A stretch of 64,000 bases of DNA from Tribonema minus (GCA_017506865.1 JAFCMP010000532.1:310001-374000); one strand, 5' to 3'; numbered from the stretch's first letter, positions 34,761 to 47,734 are shown. Notes: generated from the sequence alone by a model not told the origin. Numbers and translations: made by a program.

Positions 34761-34929
34761 GGCGTAGCAAATGTTGTCGGTACGCCGCAGGCAGCCAGCG
34801 CCTCAATGCGTCCGCTAGAGCACAATCGCTACCTCGGGCACAATCGCTACCACTTGGCAAATGCCGCTGCTATTGAACATCGCTTTCGAGTTACGCCTGC
34901 GCACAGCAGCCTCACTAGAGAGGCTTGAC

Positions 34930-35945
34930 GCTAAGTGTGACAGATTCGATGAGCATCAATTGAAAGAGCAGCAGCAAGTGCGCAATGAAGTGCTCTTACA
35001 TTGTTCAAGTTCTTGAAGTGGTCATATGTGCTGCCATTTGTCGCATTATCCTAGCATGTTTCTTGTCTTAAGTGGCCCTAGAGTGCACCATAGGAAAGGG
35101 TCCTGGCCGGTCCAAATTTTTTATTTAAGTATGCCGCACACAAATGGCGCTTGACGGCGTACATGACATCTTTTATATTCGAATTTATAATTCATTTAAC
35201 TGTTATTAAACTCAACTTTATTCTGGAGCCAAACCCGTGCAGGTAACCGCATGTCATACCTCTCATCCTATGTTTTTAGGAGAGGGTATCCCAAAAGTGA
35301 TGTATCTTGGGGTCTTAATGAGTATACGTATGTAGGAGCCAGACTCCCATATCAATTCAACATTATCTGAAGATGAACAATGCACACACGACTCACTTGC
35401 GAGATAAACAATGGTGACCAAAGTGTATATATATTGCTAGGCACGTGCCAATAGTATCAAAAGCTACAATGGTCATGCAACCAGGCATACTGCACAACAC
35501 AGTGCGCATGCATGTACACATGAGTCGAATGAAGCATGGTTCTCGTTTGCGCTTGACACTGTTACATTGAGGCCATGTTGCATTTTGGCGTTTGATTCTA
35601 CAGAATACGTGCTTCATCGGCCGCTGTTGCAGGACCTTCGGTCCTATAAATCTCAGAGCGATTTGCAAACGGCCCGACAGAGCGGCATGTGTGTAAGAAT
35701 TGTCTTTGTGAGCAAGTTATTCTTGGTGCTCCCTGGTGATATCGCAAACCTTCAACAGTCTCCGTCGCGCACACCGAAGCGATAATCTTCATGTGCCAAA
35801 CGCGATGAAGCATGCAATGCCACAAACGCTAGCACCGCAAGCCTCGACGCAAACATGATAAATCACAGACAGATAGTTGCACAACAGCCATCAAGACAAC
35901 ACATCAGTATGTGCAAAGAGGTCTATTTGACTCACTCAACGGAGT
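34930..35945. other. AT-rich spacer, no gene
   Basis: 35,110-35,230 is markedly AT-rich (runs of TTTATT and AATTTATAATT) against a GC-rich background. I see no coding chain. It may be a 3' flank or an insertion of foreign composition, but no organelle gene was recognised. Confidence 0.5.
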
Positions 35946-35946
35946 G

Positions 35947-38900
35947 CTACATAGGCAGCCGTGGGAAGCGCGGGGCACGCGCTGGAGGTGGGGCACGAAA
36001 ATTGGGGGGGGCATGCGGTGACTGTAATGGCTGCGGTTGCTGGTGTGGCCATTGGGGAGTGAAATACACACCTGATGGCGCCGCTGCCAATGCCTGCTTC
36101 CAGTGCACAGGTGGCAATGTGCGTGTGTTTGAGAGCTGGTGCATCAGATACCGTTGTGTGTGCTGTTGCTGCTGCATCATCGCCATCTGTGCAGCAAACT
36201 GCACCGACTGCTGCTGCATCTGCTGCTGCATGCAAGCTGCTAGCTGCATCTGGTGCTGCATCCAAACGTCTGGTGGGGCTACTGTGGGCGCTGCTGGGCG
36301 CTGCTGCTGGGCGATGATGTGCTCAAGCGCGACCTGCAGAGATGAGGCCAACTGCTTAGACACACCACCATCACCTCCACCAATGCCACTCGGCCCACAA
36401 GCAGCGCCTGCGTGACCACCACTACCGCTACCGCCACTAGAGGTGGCAGGCCTGAAGGCCATGTCATCAGCAGCGACATCACTACCTGAGCCAACAGCAG
36501 CACGGTCATCAGACTCTCGTGCATCAAAGTCACAAGCATTGATGGCAGTGATATTGGGCACGGTGGTCTTGGCCAGTGTACCGATCTGCTTGTCCGACAA
36601 CATGAGCGTCAAACCAATCTCAGTGTGCACCTGCTCGTATTGGCTGTAGGAATTCGTAATGTTCTTGATCCCTGAGTGCATGATCAGCGACGCTATCTCT
36701 AACATAGCCTGACCCTCGCCGAAGCGACCGGTGGATTTGAGCTCAGCTACGTACTTGCAGAGACTGGTGCACCACGAGGACCTGCAACTGTATGCACCAA
36801 AATGAGGTATGCCTAGATTATACCGGCCAATGTCACGAATGCCAACTCTGAGCTGGTCGGCTGTGACCCGCCGATTTGAGTAGGATGGGAACCCGATGCA
36901 AAAGTCTGGTACCGCCCCGAACGTGATCGAGCACATCTCGCGGCAGACAAACAGCACCGTCAGGTACAGCCGTGTCATCGCCGAAGGGAGTGGCACGTTG
37001 GTCGGAAGTGGCCCGTCGCTGTCGCGCCTTGCACCGACTTTCTTCGATGTGGGCTCATCGATGCTCTGTGGTGCGACAACAGCGAGGCAGTTGCAAGGAT
37101 AGTGAGAACCTTTGCCTTGGTGTATTCACCATTGCACGAAGTGGATCCACATGCATTTAATGCTCAGTGGCCAAGCAACCTCCTCAGTGAATCAGCATGT
37201 GTGCACTGAGGCCATGCACCATGTCTCAGCAAATTGCTCACCTGACAAAGGCGAGGATGTCCATTTTGCATCTTGACGGCGTAAACCAACGATGCCTTGT
37301 TGTTGAACAGCGCCTGAGGTCGCACCGGACTGTTCACCAAGACGAAGAGGTGGGCGAGCAGCTCCAGCCGAGTTACATCACTGATTGTGAAGCCGGAGGT
37401 CTTCAGAAGAGCCTCGGCCAGGAAGTGTACCCAGCGCACGCGGAGATGCTCTCCTGTCTGCGCAACTGGTTTACCCCTGATGTTGATGAGGACGTTGATG
37501 AGGCTGGTCTCCTTGTCGAGGCTGTCGAAGTCGTCAAAGGACATGTTGCTCATCTTGAGGTAGCCGGCGATGGCGCTCTCGAAGATGTGCCAGGTTCCGC
37601 GAAGCATAGAGTCCATCATGGTTGCGAACAGCACGCCAGCATCCTGATCCGGTGGCAGCCTCCCCACTGCCACCATCCGCTGATCCCTGATCTTGATGGA
37701 GAGGTACGCTGTGAGGTCGTTGCGCTTTCTTCGCTGCCATGATGATTGCTGTTGCTTGAGGTTACCGATGTACTTCCTGATGGCGAGCCCGGTGTGGTAC
37801 CTGTGACACGAGACCGTGCACAAAATGGGCATAAGTGCTTCAGTATAGCAGCAGTGCAATGCTTACAAGATGGCTTACACAGAATGGACATGACGCATCG
37901 CGCAAGCAGCTTACCGTATCGTGTCGTACATGTAGATGGCCTTCTCGTTGATGGCGTTGACGGTGCTTTCTACATAGTCGTTAGCCCTCCCCTTGTCCAT
38001 GGCCCGGAAGAGGACCTCGACACGGCTCAGCTGCCATTGCGATACGCCGATGCAGCACGTGTCCAGCAGCACACTGAGCGAGCGTGGAAGCAACTCTAAG
38101 ACGTCGGGCGGAGGTTGCGTCGCGGCGACGGTGCTGTTGTACGACGAGAGGCTGACGACGTTGGAGCAGCGGTTGGAGACGATGCGCAGCTCCGCTCGGC
38201 TGAGCTGCACGCAGTTGGAGGCACATGTGGGCAGGCGCCCCAGGGCAGCTGCGCTGCTGAGGCACTTGACGCAGTCATTCACTGGGATCCCGGAGTTGCC
38301 GCCAACGGTGTCTCCGGGCTGCTTGAAGAGGATGAAGTCGTCCAGCAGCCTCCAGTCCAGTACTGGCCAGCAGAAGCTGAGATAGCTGACGCTGAGGTCT
38401 GCGTCGCCGTAGGAGTGGGTGCGCCACAGGAGCTCCTCGCATGTGGCCGCCCTGACAATGGCTTGTGCCAGTCCGTGAGTGCGAGGCGACGCACCAGCAG
38501 CTATGCCAGTCCCATCGCGCAGGATGTTGACACTGTGCTCCTTGTACTTTTCAGGCGTTGAGCGGTGCGCGCTCTTGCACATAGCGAGCTTTATGTCATC
38601 CGTGGTGAAGGTGCGGAAGACGAGCACCCCCTCCAACCAGATAGCTGCCCTCTGCCGCAAGTAGATTCTCCACGCCTCCCCCACAGACATGACTCCCCGC
38701 CCGGGAGCAGCAGACTCCAGCACATCGATGAAGTGCATGTACCGAACCATTGTTGCAGAAGATGTGGATCTGTCATGGGAGACAGCAGCAGGGGAGTCGG
38801 GTTCAGCGTCACATATGGCTACTTGAGCAAGTATTGTGCACAATGTCCGATCATATTGCGTCAATTGCAGTTTCAATATTCTTACCTAGGAGCTCTGCGT

Positions 38901-40757
38901 TTCCTGCTGGCGGTGGCAGGAGGTGCTTGGGGGTTGGGCTCACTGGGTTCAGGGCTCCTGTGCGTGACAAAGGCAGCACGATGCGAACGGCGCATGTGTC
39001 AGCAACTCGAAGATATGACCCTTCAGCGAACCACCAAAACACACTTGCTACATTCTTACCTTTGCATGACGTGAACTTCCTTGACAAGAACCCAGCTGCC
39101 CCGTGGTACAGCATCACCATCAGGGCCTATACGGGTCATGAACCTCCGTGTGTCCAGGTCAAGTCGCAGGGTGCGGTGCGATGTGTGCGGATGCTTCGCC
39201 TTGCTGATCTCGGCCGAGAAAGTGAAGACGCCTGAAGCTGTAGGTGAGGCAGAAGGTGCTGTGATAGCGTCGTCAGCTTGACAGTCCTTGAAGGAGAGCA
39301 GTGTGCACAGCAGCCATGAACCGCAAGTGGAGTGTGAACACATACCACAAGAGTGGCATTTGGTGGTGTTGCCGCACCGATCACACTTGCGCTGTGCACA
39401 CCTGCAGCTGCACTCCGCTGATGTGAACACCCACACATCGCTGCCCCTGCTTTTGCGCCCGAAGTCAGGTGGTACAGTCGAAGCAGGCCCACGCTTGGTC
39501 GCCAGCTGTGACCTGGGCGCTGCTGCCGGTGCTGTTGGCGATGCAGTAGAGGGTGTCGCCGGAGCTGCTGTGGCGGGTGCCGCAGGAGCTGCAGTGGCGG
39601 GTGCTGCCGGAGCTGCAGTAGTATGTGCCGCGAGAGCTGCAGTAGTAGGTGCCGCCGGAGCTGCAGTAGCAGGTGCCGCCGGAGCTGCAGTAGACGTCGT
39701 GGCAGGAGCTCTGGTGGTGGTGTGCTTGTTGTACGTCACCTTGAACAGTGTGCCCCCGTCACCACCAGCACTCTCCATCGACACCACTACCCCACCTCCT
39801 GATAGCCGTGTGACACCGCCGAGTTGTATGCCCGCTCCTGATGGGTCGCATGGATGGCAGGATGTGTTGAGGAAGCGTAAGTCGTCCTTGTCTGTCGGTC
39901 GCGCTGTGCAGTATATGGTGCGCCCGTCTTGCGTCTCGCACAGCACCTGCGAGTGAGTTGCTGACCTCGCCCATGATGTCTGCACAGACGGAAGCAAACA
40001 TGCAATGTCTCAACTCAGCCATCGTCCTTATGTGACCGGCTCATATGATTGGGTGTATGCAGGAGGTGGTGGGTGACTTGCTCACCTCACGAACGAGCAG
40101 GTTCTCCAGGTACAGAAATGTCTGTCCGTTCGCCTGACACCTCACTGCAGGGCTCGCGGCAGCATCATCGTCATCGCTGTCACCTGCATCAGGGTCAGCA
40201 GTGCTGACAACTTGTCCACCAGACCGCAGAGCTGAGATCTCCACTGCCCTCTGCTGTGCCGCAGCCAGCTTCTCCTGATGGTCTGGCACACCTAGCGACG
40301 TCTTTTGGTCCTTGCCGAGAATGTCAAATGCCTGCATGGGCACAGAACGACCAATGCAAAGAGTCAGCATGATGGACAGCAATGTGAGTTGTGCCGCCGA
40401 CAAACCATAGATGTCATCGCAATAGCTCATGACATCTTAATTACCACTTACCAGGGTAATGGTGCCTCGCTTTTTGTATGCACGTGCAGCCAGAGCGCTT
40501 GCTGCGGCTCCCATTGAGGCGCTGATGGCCTCTGCAGCTGCAGAACCGCCGGCGGATTCGCCGTCATCCGTGCCAGCGGCTTCAGTGACGCAGATCGATG
40601 CGATGAGGAACAGCCAGATGACATTGTGCCGGCGCTGGCAGCCAGGCACGCTGTCGAAGACGCCAGTGTTGTAAGGGAGGCTGATGACAAAGGCAGACAC
40701 GGCGGTCCACAGATGATCGACCACAGCGGTTGTGGCAATGTAGGCGCCCAGCGCCAT
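35947..40757 (-). CDS. Large protein with C-terminal tyrosine-recombinase-like domain (about 1,334 aa, 6 exons)
   Basis: Exons 40,757-40,452, 40,331-40,086, 39,979-39,060, 38,769-37,915, 37,800-37,242 and 37,065-35,947 join at good splice sites in phases 0, 0, 2, 2 and 0, and total 4,005 nt with the stop. The N-terminus has two hydrophobic stretches. Exon 3 has Ala/Pro/Thr repeats and a Cys/His cluster ('CDRCGNTTKCHSCGMC'). The C-terminal half resembles a tyrosine recombinase: Arg936 in 'NSPVRPQAL', 'AYSCRSS' (Tyr1054 in the usual His place, Arg1057), His1092 in 'LIMHSGIKN', and candidate nucleophile Tyr1102 in 'TNSYSQYE'. A Gln-rich tail follows. No reverse transcriptase is seen, so a Crypton-like DNA transposon or a domesticated recombinase fits better than a DIRS element. 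Basic coiled exons at 40.9-41.3 kb may lie upstream, but their phase does not match. The gene structure is firm; the domain call is tentative. Confidence 0.6.
39535..39705 (-). repeat. In-frame 30-33 bp coding repeat (Ala/Pro/Thr)
   Basis: Five or six copies of a unit like GGTGCCGCCGGAGCTGCAGT on the plus strand encode 'TAAPAAPA'-type repeats within exon 3 of the recombinase-like gene. Copy number is likely to vary between strains. Confidence 0.8.
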
Positions 40758-40849
40758 GCCGACAGTTGATGTCAGAGCACCAACGCACCCGTAGACACTC
40801 TTGAGCCGGTTGGAAAGAAGTGCCTGAGATGCGACGGCAACAAGGCACC

Positions 40850-41310
40850 AGGTATCTTGTGTAAGTGCTCGAGAGGCATTTGTGCAACATCAAATGACAT
40901 GACTTTGCAAAATGTACACATGTTTCACTGCGAACGCATTCCTTACCTCACGCTTGGCCCTCTCGACCTTGAGCTGCGCAGCCAAGCGACGGCGCGCTGC
41001 TGCACGGCCCTTCTTTATGTGCTTGGTTTGCCTGGGGCGCTGTGAAAAGCAACACCAGTGGTGACGATATACGCATGTGAGACGGATGGGTGTCTTGAAT
41101 GCATGCATGACAAAATAATGTCACATGTGCCCCTGACACAATTTCCACCTTGGCTCTGGCGCTTACAGCGCTGTATTCCTTCTGTGCCTTGTGCTGCGCA
41201 TATCTCTGGCGCTGTCTGAAGCGCCTGGCTCTCTTGGCCTTGGGAGTGTCTGTCCAAGCCTGTGGCGAGCACAGTAGTGCAGCGCCTGAGGTCATTCTTC
41301 AGACTGTGTA
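40850..41310 (-). other. Possible upstream exons of the recombinase-like gene
   Basis: Basic, helical minus-strand segments end at donor-like sites: about 41,150-41,270 ('RQRQRYAQHKAQKEY') and about 40,948-41,040 ('RRRLAAQLKVERAKRE', GAG|GTAAGG). An acceptor at 40,856 would extend exon 1 upstream in phase 1, whereas the nearest donor is phase 0. The N-terminus therefore remains open. Confidence 0.3.
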
Positions 41311-41560
41311 TACTGCCATGAGTGTAAGCAGCAGTTTGTACTATTGGCAGGGCTTGCATGTGTGTTGCAGTGGTGGCAACATTGGCAATCGTATCAAGTG
41401 CCATGAATGCAAGTATGTGGCTGTATATTTGGCAACTTTAACAGATGTGCAAAGTGCCATGAGTGTGAGCAGCTGGTGGTATATCTGGTAGTGCTGCACA
41501 ACTTTGTTGCAATTGTGGCAATGTATACAGATGTGCAAGAAGCCATGAACGTGGGCCGAT
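41311..41560. repeat. Degenerate tandem repeat, four partial copies
   Basis: Copies begin at about 41,314, 41,398, 41,456 and 41,541 with TGCCATGAGTGTRAGCAG-like sequence, and share 'GTGGCAA' and 'CAGATGTGCAA' segments. Spacing alternates between about 84 and 58 bp. No coding role is evident. Confidence 0.6.
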
Positions 41561-43730
41561 GATCAATTGCCAGGGATACAGCGCAGTGACCAGCAACTTC
41601 GTCCCTGGCTGCTCAGGACCCCCATGCTTCAGCATGAGCAGCGCAGGCAATACAGGGGTCGACCTTGGCAGTTTCAATGTTCGAGAGTTTCATAGGGGGT
41701 CCTCTCTCACCTCCATTATGGGTAATCGCACTGGCCTGCACAGGTAGCAGGTGATCCCTGACGCGAACACAGGTAGAAGCAGGATGACGAATGGCACCGC
41801 CTGCAAGGCGCAAGCCATGACGGCAGACCACGGCATGGTGGCCAACCGAAACAGGCTATAAGCAGCAGCAACAGAAGCAGCATTAGCGCAGCACGAGGTG
41901 ATGTGCCTTTGCTAACCAGGGTAAGCAAGGCCACCAAGGAGAGGGTGACTAGGAAACAAGCAACCAGAACTGCTGAGCGGCACTACTGCGTCCAGTATCC
42001 ACAAAGGTGTATTTGCCCTGCTGCTGCCTCAGAGTGGGCCATGCAGCTCAGGAAACAAAGCATGGTGAAACTGACAGTTGACGGTTGCAGCAACTGCAAC
42101 ACTTTCGCGGTGACAACCTATCTGTAACTGTCAGATCAGCAGCAGCAGCACCAAAAACAGTGGTCAGAGTCACCACAGAGGTCAACATTGCAGGCCAAGA
42201 GCGCTTCTAGAACGCAGCTAATTACAGCAGCGCTGCATGTGTACATTTTGCTAGGCATGACGCCGCTGCAGCGCCAGAGTAACGAACCAGCACTCAGCGC
42301 TGAACATTTGCGATGGCCTGCACTGATGCTCTGCTGTCAACTAGTGAGCGTTGTGCCTCGGCGCACGATCGCCGCTTGCTTCAGGAGGGCAGATGACGCG
42401 TGATAAGAGCAGCTGATGAGCGACCGAGGCTCGTTGTGCATCGCGGGCGATACAGCAGTGTGGCTATATACATGGCAACACAACGCGGACACTCACCTGT
42501 ATTCCCCAGAGTTTGGAGCACCGCTGCCGCTGACCTCCCAGCAGTGTACGAAGCAGCGCTGTGTTGTGAGGAGTACAGTGCATCACGTGTCAACTCTCAG
42601 GAATGCACTGGCATCAACCGCTGTATTTCGCGCAATGCAGGGCGTCGCAGCTGACTCGCCAAGAGTTGACACCTCAAACTCTTCTGAAAGTCCTTTGAGT
42701 ACTAGAGGTTCCGTAAACTTCTATGCCGCATAGTTGACAAGCTGAGGCGCGAAGCACCACCTAACAGGATGAAAACAGCGAGCCAGAATGCACCGTAATG
42801 CGGTGCTGAGATGTGAAATCACTGAGACCTGATCACTTGCAGTACTGTGCAGTTCGAATGACGCATGCTTGCAGATGCTTTTGCTCATCTACTAGTCAGC
42901 ACAGTGGTGTGAATAGCGACATTATCAATGCATCTTGCATGCGCACATCAACATGCCCTTGTGTGGATAGTCTAGCGGTACAAGGGTTGATGAAGCATGA
43001 TACATGACCAGGATGTGGCCTTGTCAACAACGTATGTAGATGGCAGCAAGGTCTTCAGGCCATGATGATGCATGACATGACACCAAGAGACTCGGTGGTA
43101 GCAATCATGATTTTGCCATGGGTTTGCCATTCACTGCTGAACACCACACTCTCTATGATTAAACTGAGCAGACATCGCAGAAACCAGAAACTCAACTGAG
43201 ACCATGTGCATGAGGTCAATGTTGTCCCTGTAAACTTGCCTTCTTGTGCACCAAGTGTTGCCACTTCCTCTGGCATTGCTCAGCACTTCTCCCGCGCACA
43301 GCCATGGCAATGCGCACCCACTGACCACGTGAGCTATGGCGTGCGACTCCCTTCTTCAGTTGTGTAACCTCTAGCGTAGACGTGGTTTCCGGCACAGACC
43401 ATCGGCAACAGATACGGCTCGGGTGAGTAACACGTATGCAAAAATGAGTGATTTAAATATGGCTCATGCAGAGTCGCAGGGTAACAATGAGCAGAATAAC
43501 GCTCATGTGCTGTACACTAAACCTGCACGCAGCAACAACTGCAGCAACAGATGCCGCTATAACCACAAGAGGGCGAACAAATCATTTGTGCTGTACAAGT
43601 CCTGCTGCAGGATGGTGCCTGTACTTTTTATTAATTCTCGCTCAGGGCGCGAAAAAGCCCAGATGATTGGCATCTAGCTGTAAGGAATCTACATGTCGTA
43701 TGACATCTGAAAGTGTCGCAACGTCAACCA
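41561..43730. other. No recognised gene
   Basis: Both strands contain only short ORFs without motifs. A few CAG runs occur (for example 42,137-42,150). I see no transposon ends or RNA genes. Confidence 0.4.
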
Positions 43731-43731
43731 C

Positions 43732-45534
43732 TCAAACGCCACCGCCGCCAAATGGCATCTCGGGGTCCTCCCCTACGTCCTCCTCCATGTGCCCCGCCCC
43801 CCTGGATTCTGCCATGTGTGTCATGACACGGCCAGAGTACGCCATGTGGAGCGCTGCCGACAGTGCCGAGCGTAAGCGCGCCAGGGCGATGCCCTTGAGA
43901 GCTTTAGGGCGCGCTCCTCCGGGCACTGACATCCTGCTGGCATACTCCGTCGCCACAGCCTCCAGCAGCTTCCGCCCCTGCTCCCCGATGCTGCCAAATG
44001 ACCCTATTGCCAAAGTGGCAAGTTTGTAGCAATTCTGATCATAATGACCAGAATAGTGGGTAGTCTTGGCGGCCTCCTGGTCGCGGCAGCATCGCTCAGG
44101 GTCTGCTGCAGTCTTCGCCGCCCGCGACGCCACCTGTGCCTCGAAGCAGGTAACGTCCATCATGAGCGGTAGGTGGCGTGTCGGGTCGTCGTAGCCGGTC
44201 ACCGGGAAGGCGTCGGCAGGCAGCACGATGTCCATCCTGCGACTCCCCGGCGGCCCGGCGGACCCCAGAAACGGCGTGTAGTCCTCGTCAACCAGTCCCG
44301 TTTTGAGGTATTGCCGCAGGATGCGCTGCGTGGCCCTCTTGACGCTATTATGGACAATGGTGTCGTGCGCCTTGACGCGTGGCGCTTGACATAGCCGTGC
44401 ATGCAGGGTGCCGCCCGGCGACTTCCCGCACAGCTTGCAGCCTGTCGTCTGTTCCTCTACTCCGATGGCGCGTTTGACGGCCAGTTGCCAGGATAGGCCG
44501 TCGAACGAAGCCGTTGTGGAGTACATGGGCTCGTTGAGGAATGCCATGCCGATCGAGTGCATGTGGCGCTGCGACCGGAATCGAGCAAGTGCTTGCGTGC
44601 GTTGCGTGCCCTGCGGCAGCTGTTGCAGGTCCGCCTCCACCTTATCTGCAAGCTCGGTAGCGACGGCATCTGCAAGCGCACTCTGATTGGGGCGCTTCAG
44701 GCTACACTGCAACTGCAGAGCACTGGCGTCAAGTACGCAAACAGCCTCCGCACCAGTGCCACCACCTGCTGTCGGCCGCAGCGGCGGCTGCTGCGTAGGT
44801 GGTTGCTGCTGCAGTGGCGTTAACGCTGGTGGCAGTGTATGTTCCAGCTTGTCACCTGTTGCTGCACGTAGGGATGCGGCAGCTGTGGCGATCGTCCGCA
44901 TGAGGGGCAGGCGCGCCACCTCTGCTGCTGCTGCGCCTTGTAGCATTGCTGGTGTGGAACGCGCAGCGCCTGCATTGACGGCTGCCGCTGCTGCGTGCGC
45001 TGGTGCTGCAGCTGCGCCGCCTGCCGTTGCTGCTGCTGCCAGTGGTGTTGCTGCTGCCGCAGGTGTTGGTGCAGCACCTGCCGCATTGGCCGCTGCCACC
45101 GCCATTGCCGCTGTCGCAGCCGGCATGATTGCGGCGCCGCCTGCCGACGCTGCTCCTGTTGCAGGTGCTGCAGCAGCCCTAGTAGGGCCTGGAGCAGCTG
45201 TGTTGCCTATGCCCGCAGCAGCTGCTGTTGATGCTGCAGTTAGTGATGCCGCCGAGGCCACTTGAGGTGCAACATGTGCTGCAGCTGCTGCAGCAGCTTC
45301 TGATGCTGGAGCAGCTGCTGCTGCCGCCGCCGCTGCTGCCGCCGGAGTAGGTGCGCCGTGCGCCGCCGCTGCTGCTGCCGCTGGTGCCGCCTGTGCTGCC
45401 GCCGCGGCCCCTGATCCAGCGGCAGCTGCGTCGTATGTTGCCGGAATGGCTGCGCCATAAGCGCGGTCTGCCGCTGATGCAGTTGCCGCTGCCGGAGCGG
45501 TCGCGCCTCCACTGGCAGTACACGCTATGTACAT
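43732..45534 (-). mobile_element. Non-LTR retrotransposon remnant: zinc finger and restriction-like endonuclease end
   Basis: A 600-codon intronless minus ORF. The first third is almost pure Ala/Gly/Pro from a GCN-repeat tract and is doubtful as protein. The last 400 residues look real: 'CKLCGKSPGGTLHARLC' is a C-x2-C-x8-H-x3-C finger. It is followed by a helical stretch and 'RRMDIVL ... LMMDVTCFEAQ', the two acidic blocks of a PD-(D/E)xK-like nuclease as found after the reverse transcriptase of R2-type LINEs. No reverse transcriptase lies upstream, which is consistent with ordinary 5' truncation of a LINE. The nuclease frame has no interruption over about 1.2 kb. Alternatives are a domesticated nuclease or another element class that borrowed this domain. 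Confidence 0.55.
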
Positions 45535-47734
45535 GGGACATGGACCAACACGTCTGTATTACTTGCGCATACATGGGGTTTGACCTTGCTCCGCACTGCC
45601 ATACATTGCAGAAAGTCCAGACCGAAACGAGTCGCACTGTAACAATTGTGCTAAAATCGCTGCAAGATCGAGCTGCTCAAATGCATACCCATGTACCCCA
45701 TGCATACCCATATACTGACCACATGCCCTCGAGATGGTCGGCAAGGCACGAAGCGACCTGGGCTCCATTGGCCCCACGTTTCATTGCTGGAGCCTCACGA
45801 GCTGCAATCCAGTAGGAGACGCAGAGTTAACAGCACAACCCCCCCGAGGAGGCTCGCGGCATGCTTCACAACTGCCTGAGGAGAGTCACCAGCGCGCCGC
45901 TTCACGACTCACTTACATCAACTGCCGGAGGAGAGTCACCAGCACCGCGTTGACGACAGAGCTGAGCCCTCTGTGTTGCAACATGGTCAGCCAGGCAGAG
46001 GCCTTGGAGGCCTCGCTGCATCATCGTGTTTGTTCAACAGTGGCAGGCGGCACAACCGCCAGTGCTTAGACTCGCGGCGCAGCGCACGACGCAGTTGTAG
46101 TAGTCTGTCACTGTCCCCAGCTGCACATAGACGCCGAATGAGGTTGCAAGCAGCTGCTAGCATTGCCGGTTGGTATCGTGTCGTATCGACAGTCGCAGAG
46201 GGCAGAGTTGATGTCGTGCAAACGCGAGCTGTGGCACCGTCAAACAAGCTAAGACGTACGGCTTGCGCTCATGCGCTTGCTAGCACAGCCTGACGTGTCA
46301 GCGCAAGCAAGTCAGTGTAAATGTACTTCACCGTTCACTACACTCTCTGGCTTTTCATTCAGCCCATGCGGCACGTGCGGCACGTGCGCTGCCTTCTTGC
46401 TGCATCATGGCATCAGCCGTGCTTCTATGCGCATGTGTGCGATTTGCCTGTAGAATCAGTTCAGGGACTTCAGCGTGCGCAGCATTTGGACAAGGCACTT
46501 TGATACGTATCAATTCTGTTGCATTTACAGAGTGTCAGTACCATGTGCGCAGAGTGTGGTGAGCCGTGGCTGTGCCGCCCGCTTTTATCATGCCTGCTGT
46601 TGTATGGTCTGACAGTGCGTAGTGTACTCCTGTGTTCCTTGGCCGACAATCAGCTGCCTGCTGCTGCAGAATGCAAGTCATCACAATAGCCTGCACATTG
46701 CACTTTTCCAGCTCAGATGCTGTTTTGCACAAACATTACTTCCACGGCGCTGCTGCACGGCTCCGCAAAGGTGAGCACATCAGCTTGGCAAAGGTCGCTT
46801 GTCAGGCAGCTTGTGCTGGGTGCTTTTCATCATCATCCGGGTGCTTTTCATCAGCAGTATATGCTGTGGTTCCACAATGTGCTCCAGATGGCACATTTCT
46901 GTCCACTCAGGCAGCTGCAGCGCTGCTCAACTTGATCAGGACTTCGAGCACACACCGCACAATTCAAGAGTTGAGCAGCGCTAACATCCTGCATCATGTT
47001 CCTTGACTTGACAGCCATGATGCTTTTCCGTGTTGGGCCACGACCATGCACATGTTGATGGAAGCCTTCGTAATGTGTTTGAATCAAGTCACAAAGCAGG
47101 GTGACCACATGGTATGTGTCACCAGCAGCTTGATCATGCGCAGCCAGGTCGCTGCTGTCATCACTGCTTGCGCACGCACGTTGCGAGACCCGGGACTGCT
47201 GTGCTGCCATTGATCGGCGAAAGTTAGCAGCATGTGGCGTTTTACATAGAATGCAGAGGTACACAGCATGCATCAGGTTACAAGGCGGGAGGACAGCATC
47301 ACAACAATCTGGAAGCTCGTCGGCCCTTCAAGAGCGGTGAGCACTGAGCCAGGAAGAGGTATGATGTGTACATCACTTGTTCGAACAGCCTCCCGGGGCG
47401 GTCAGGAAGCGTCGCCGTTCGGAAACACAACAAAATCCGTCATCAAAAGCACATGGCACGTGGCCTCTAAGGAAATGAACAGCACCAGGGGCCACCTACC
47501 TACCCCCCTCCCACCCCCCCTGCCCGCCCCCGTCGCCCCTGCCGTCGCCTCTGCATCGACAGCACTGCAAGCGTGTCGTGTGCATGCCACTCAGTCCGTT
47601 ATATGCCGACTCTATAAGCTGTTGGTGGTCCAGCCAGGCGAGCGGTCACTCCCCCCACCCCCGATTGTCATCGTGTCAGCGGCAGGGCAGCTCGCGGTCA
47701 ACTCAATGCCCATACGTGCGCCACCAGTCGTGCA
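45535..47734. other. No defined gene; one unrecognised ORF and short repeats
   Basis: A 24-bp direct repeat (AACTGCCKGAGGAGAGTCACC type) occurs at about 45,869 and 45,918. A 140-codon minus ORF (46,851-47,273) is protein-like ('THYEGFHQHVHGRGPTRK', several Cys) but has no partner exons or family that I recognise. The right end is the 3' flank of the PAP2 gene; TTACA on the plus strand near 47,277 reads TGTAA on the minus strand, the algal-type polyadenylation signal. Confidence 0.35.

Noticed and set aside
35947-40757. DIRS-type retrotransposon as the identity of the recombinase-like gene
   Set aside because: No reverse transcriptase or RNase H motif occurs in or beside the gene.
44687-45265. 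192-codon plus-strand Ala-rich ORF
   Set aside because: Antisense to the GCN-repeat part of the LINE remnant; no independent evidence.
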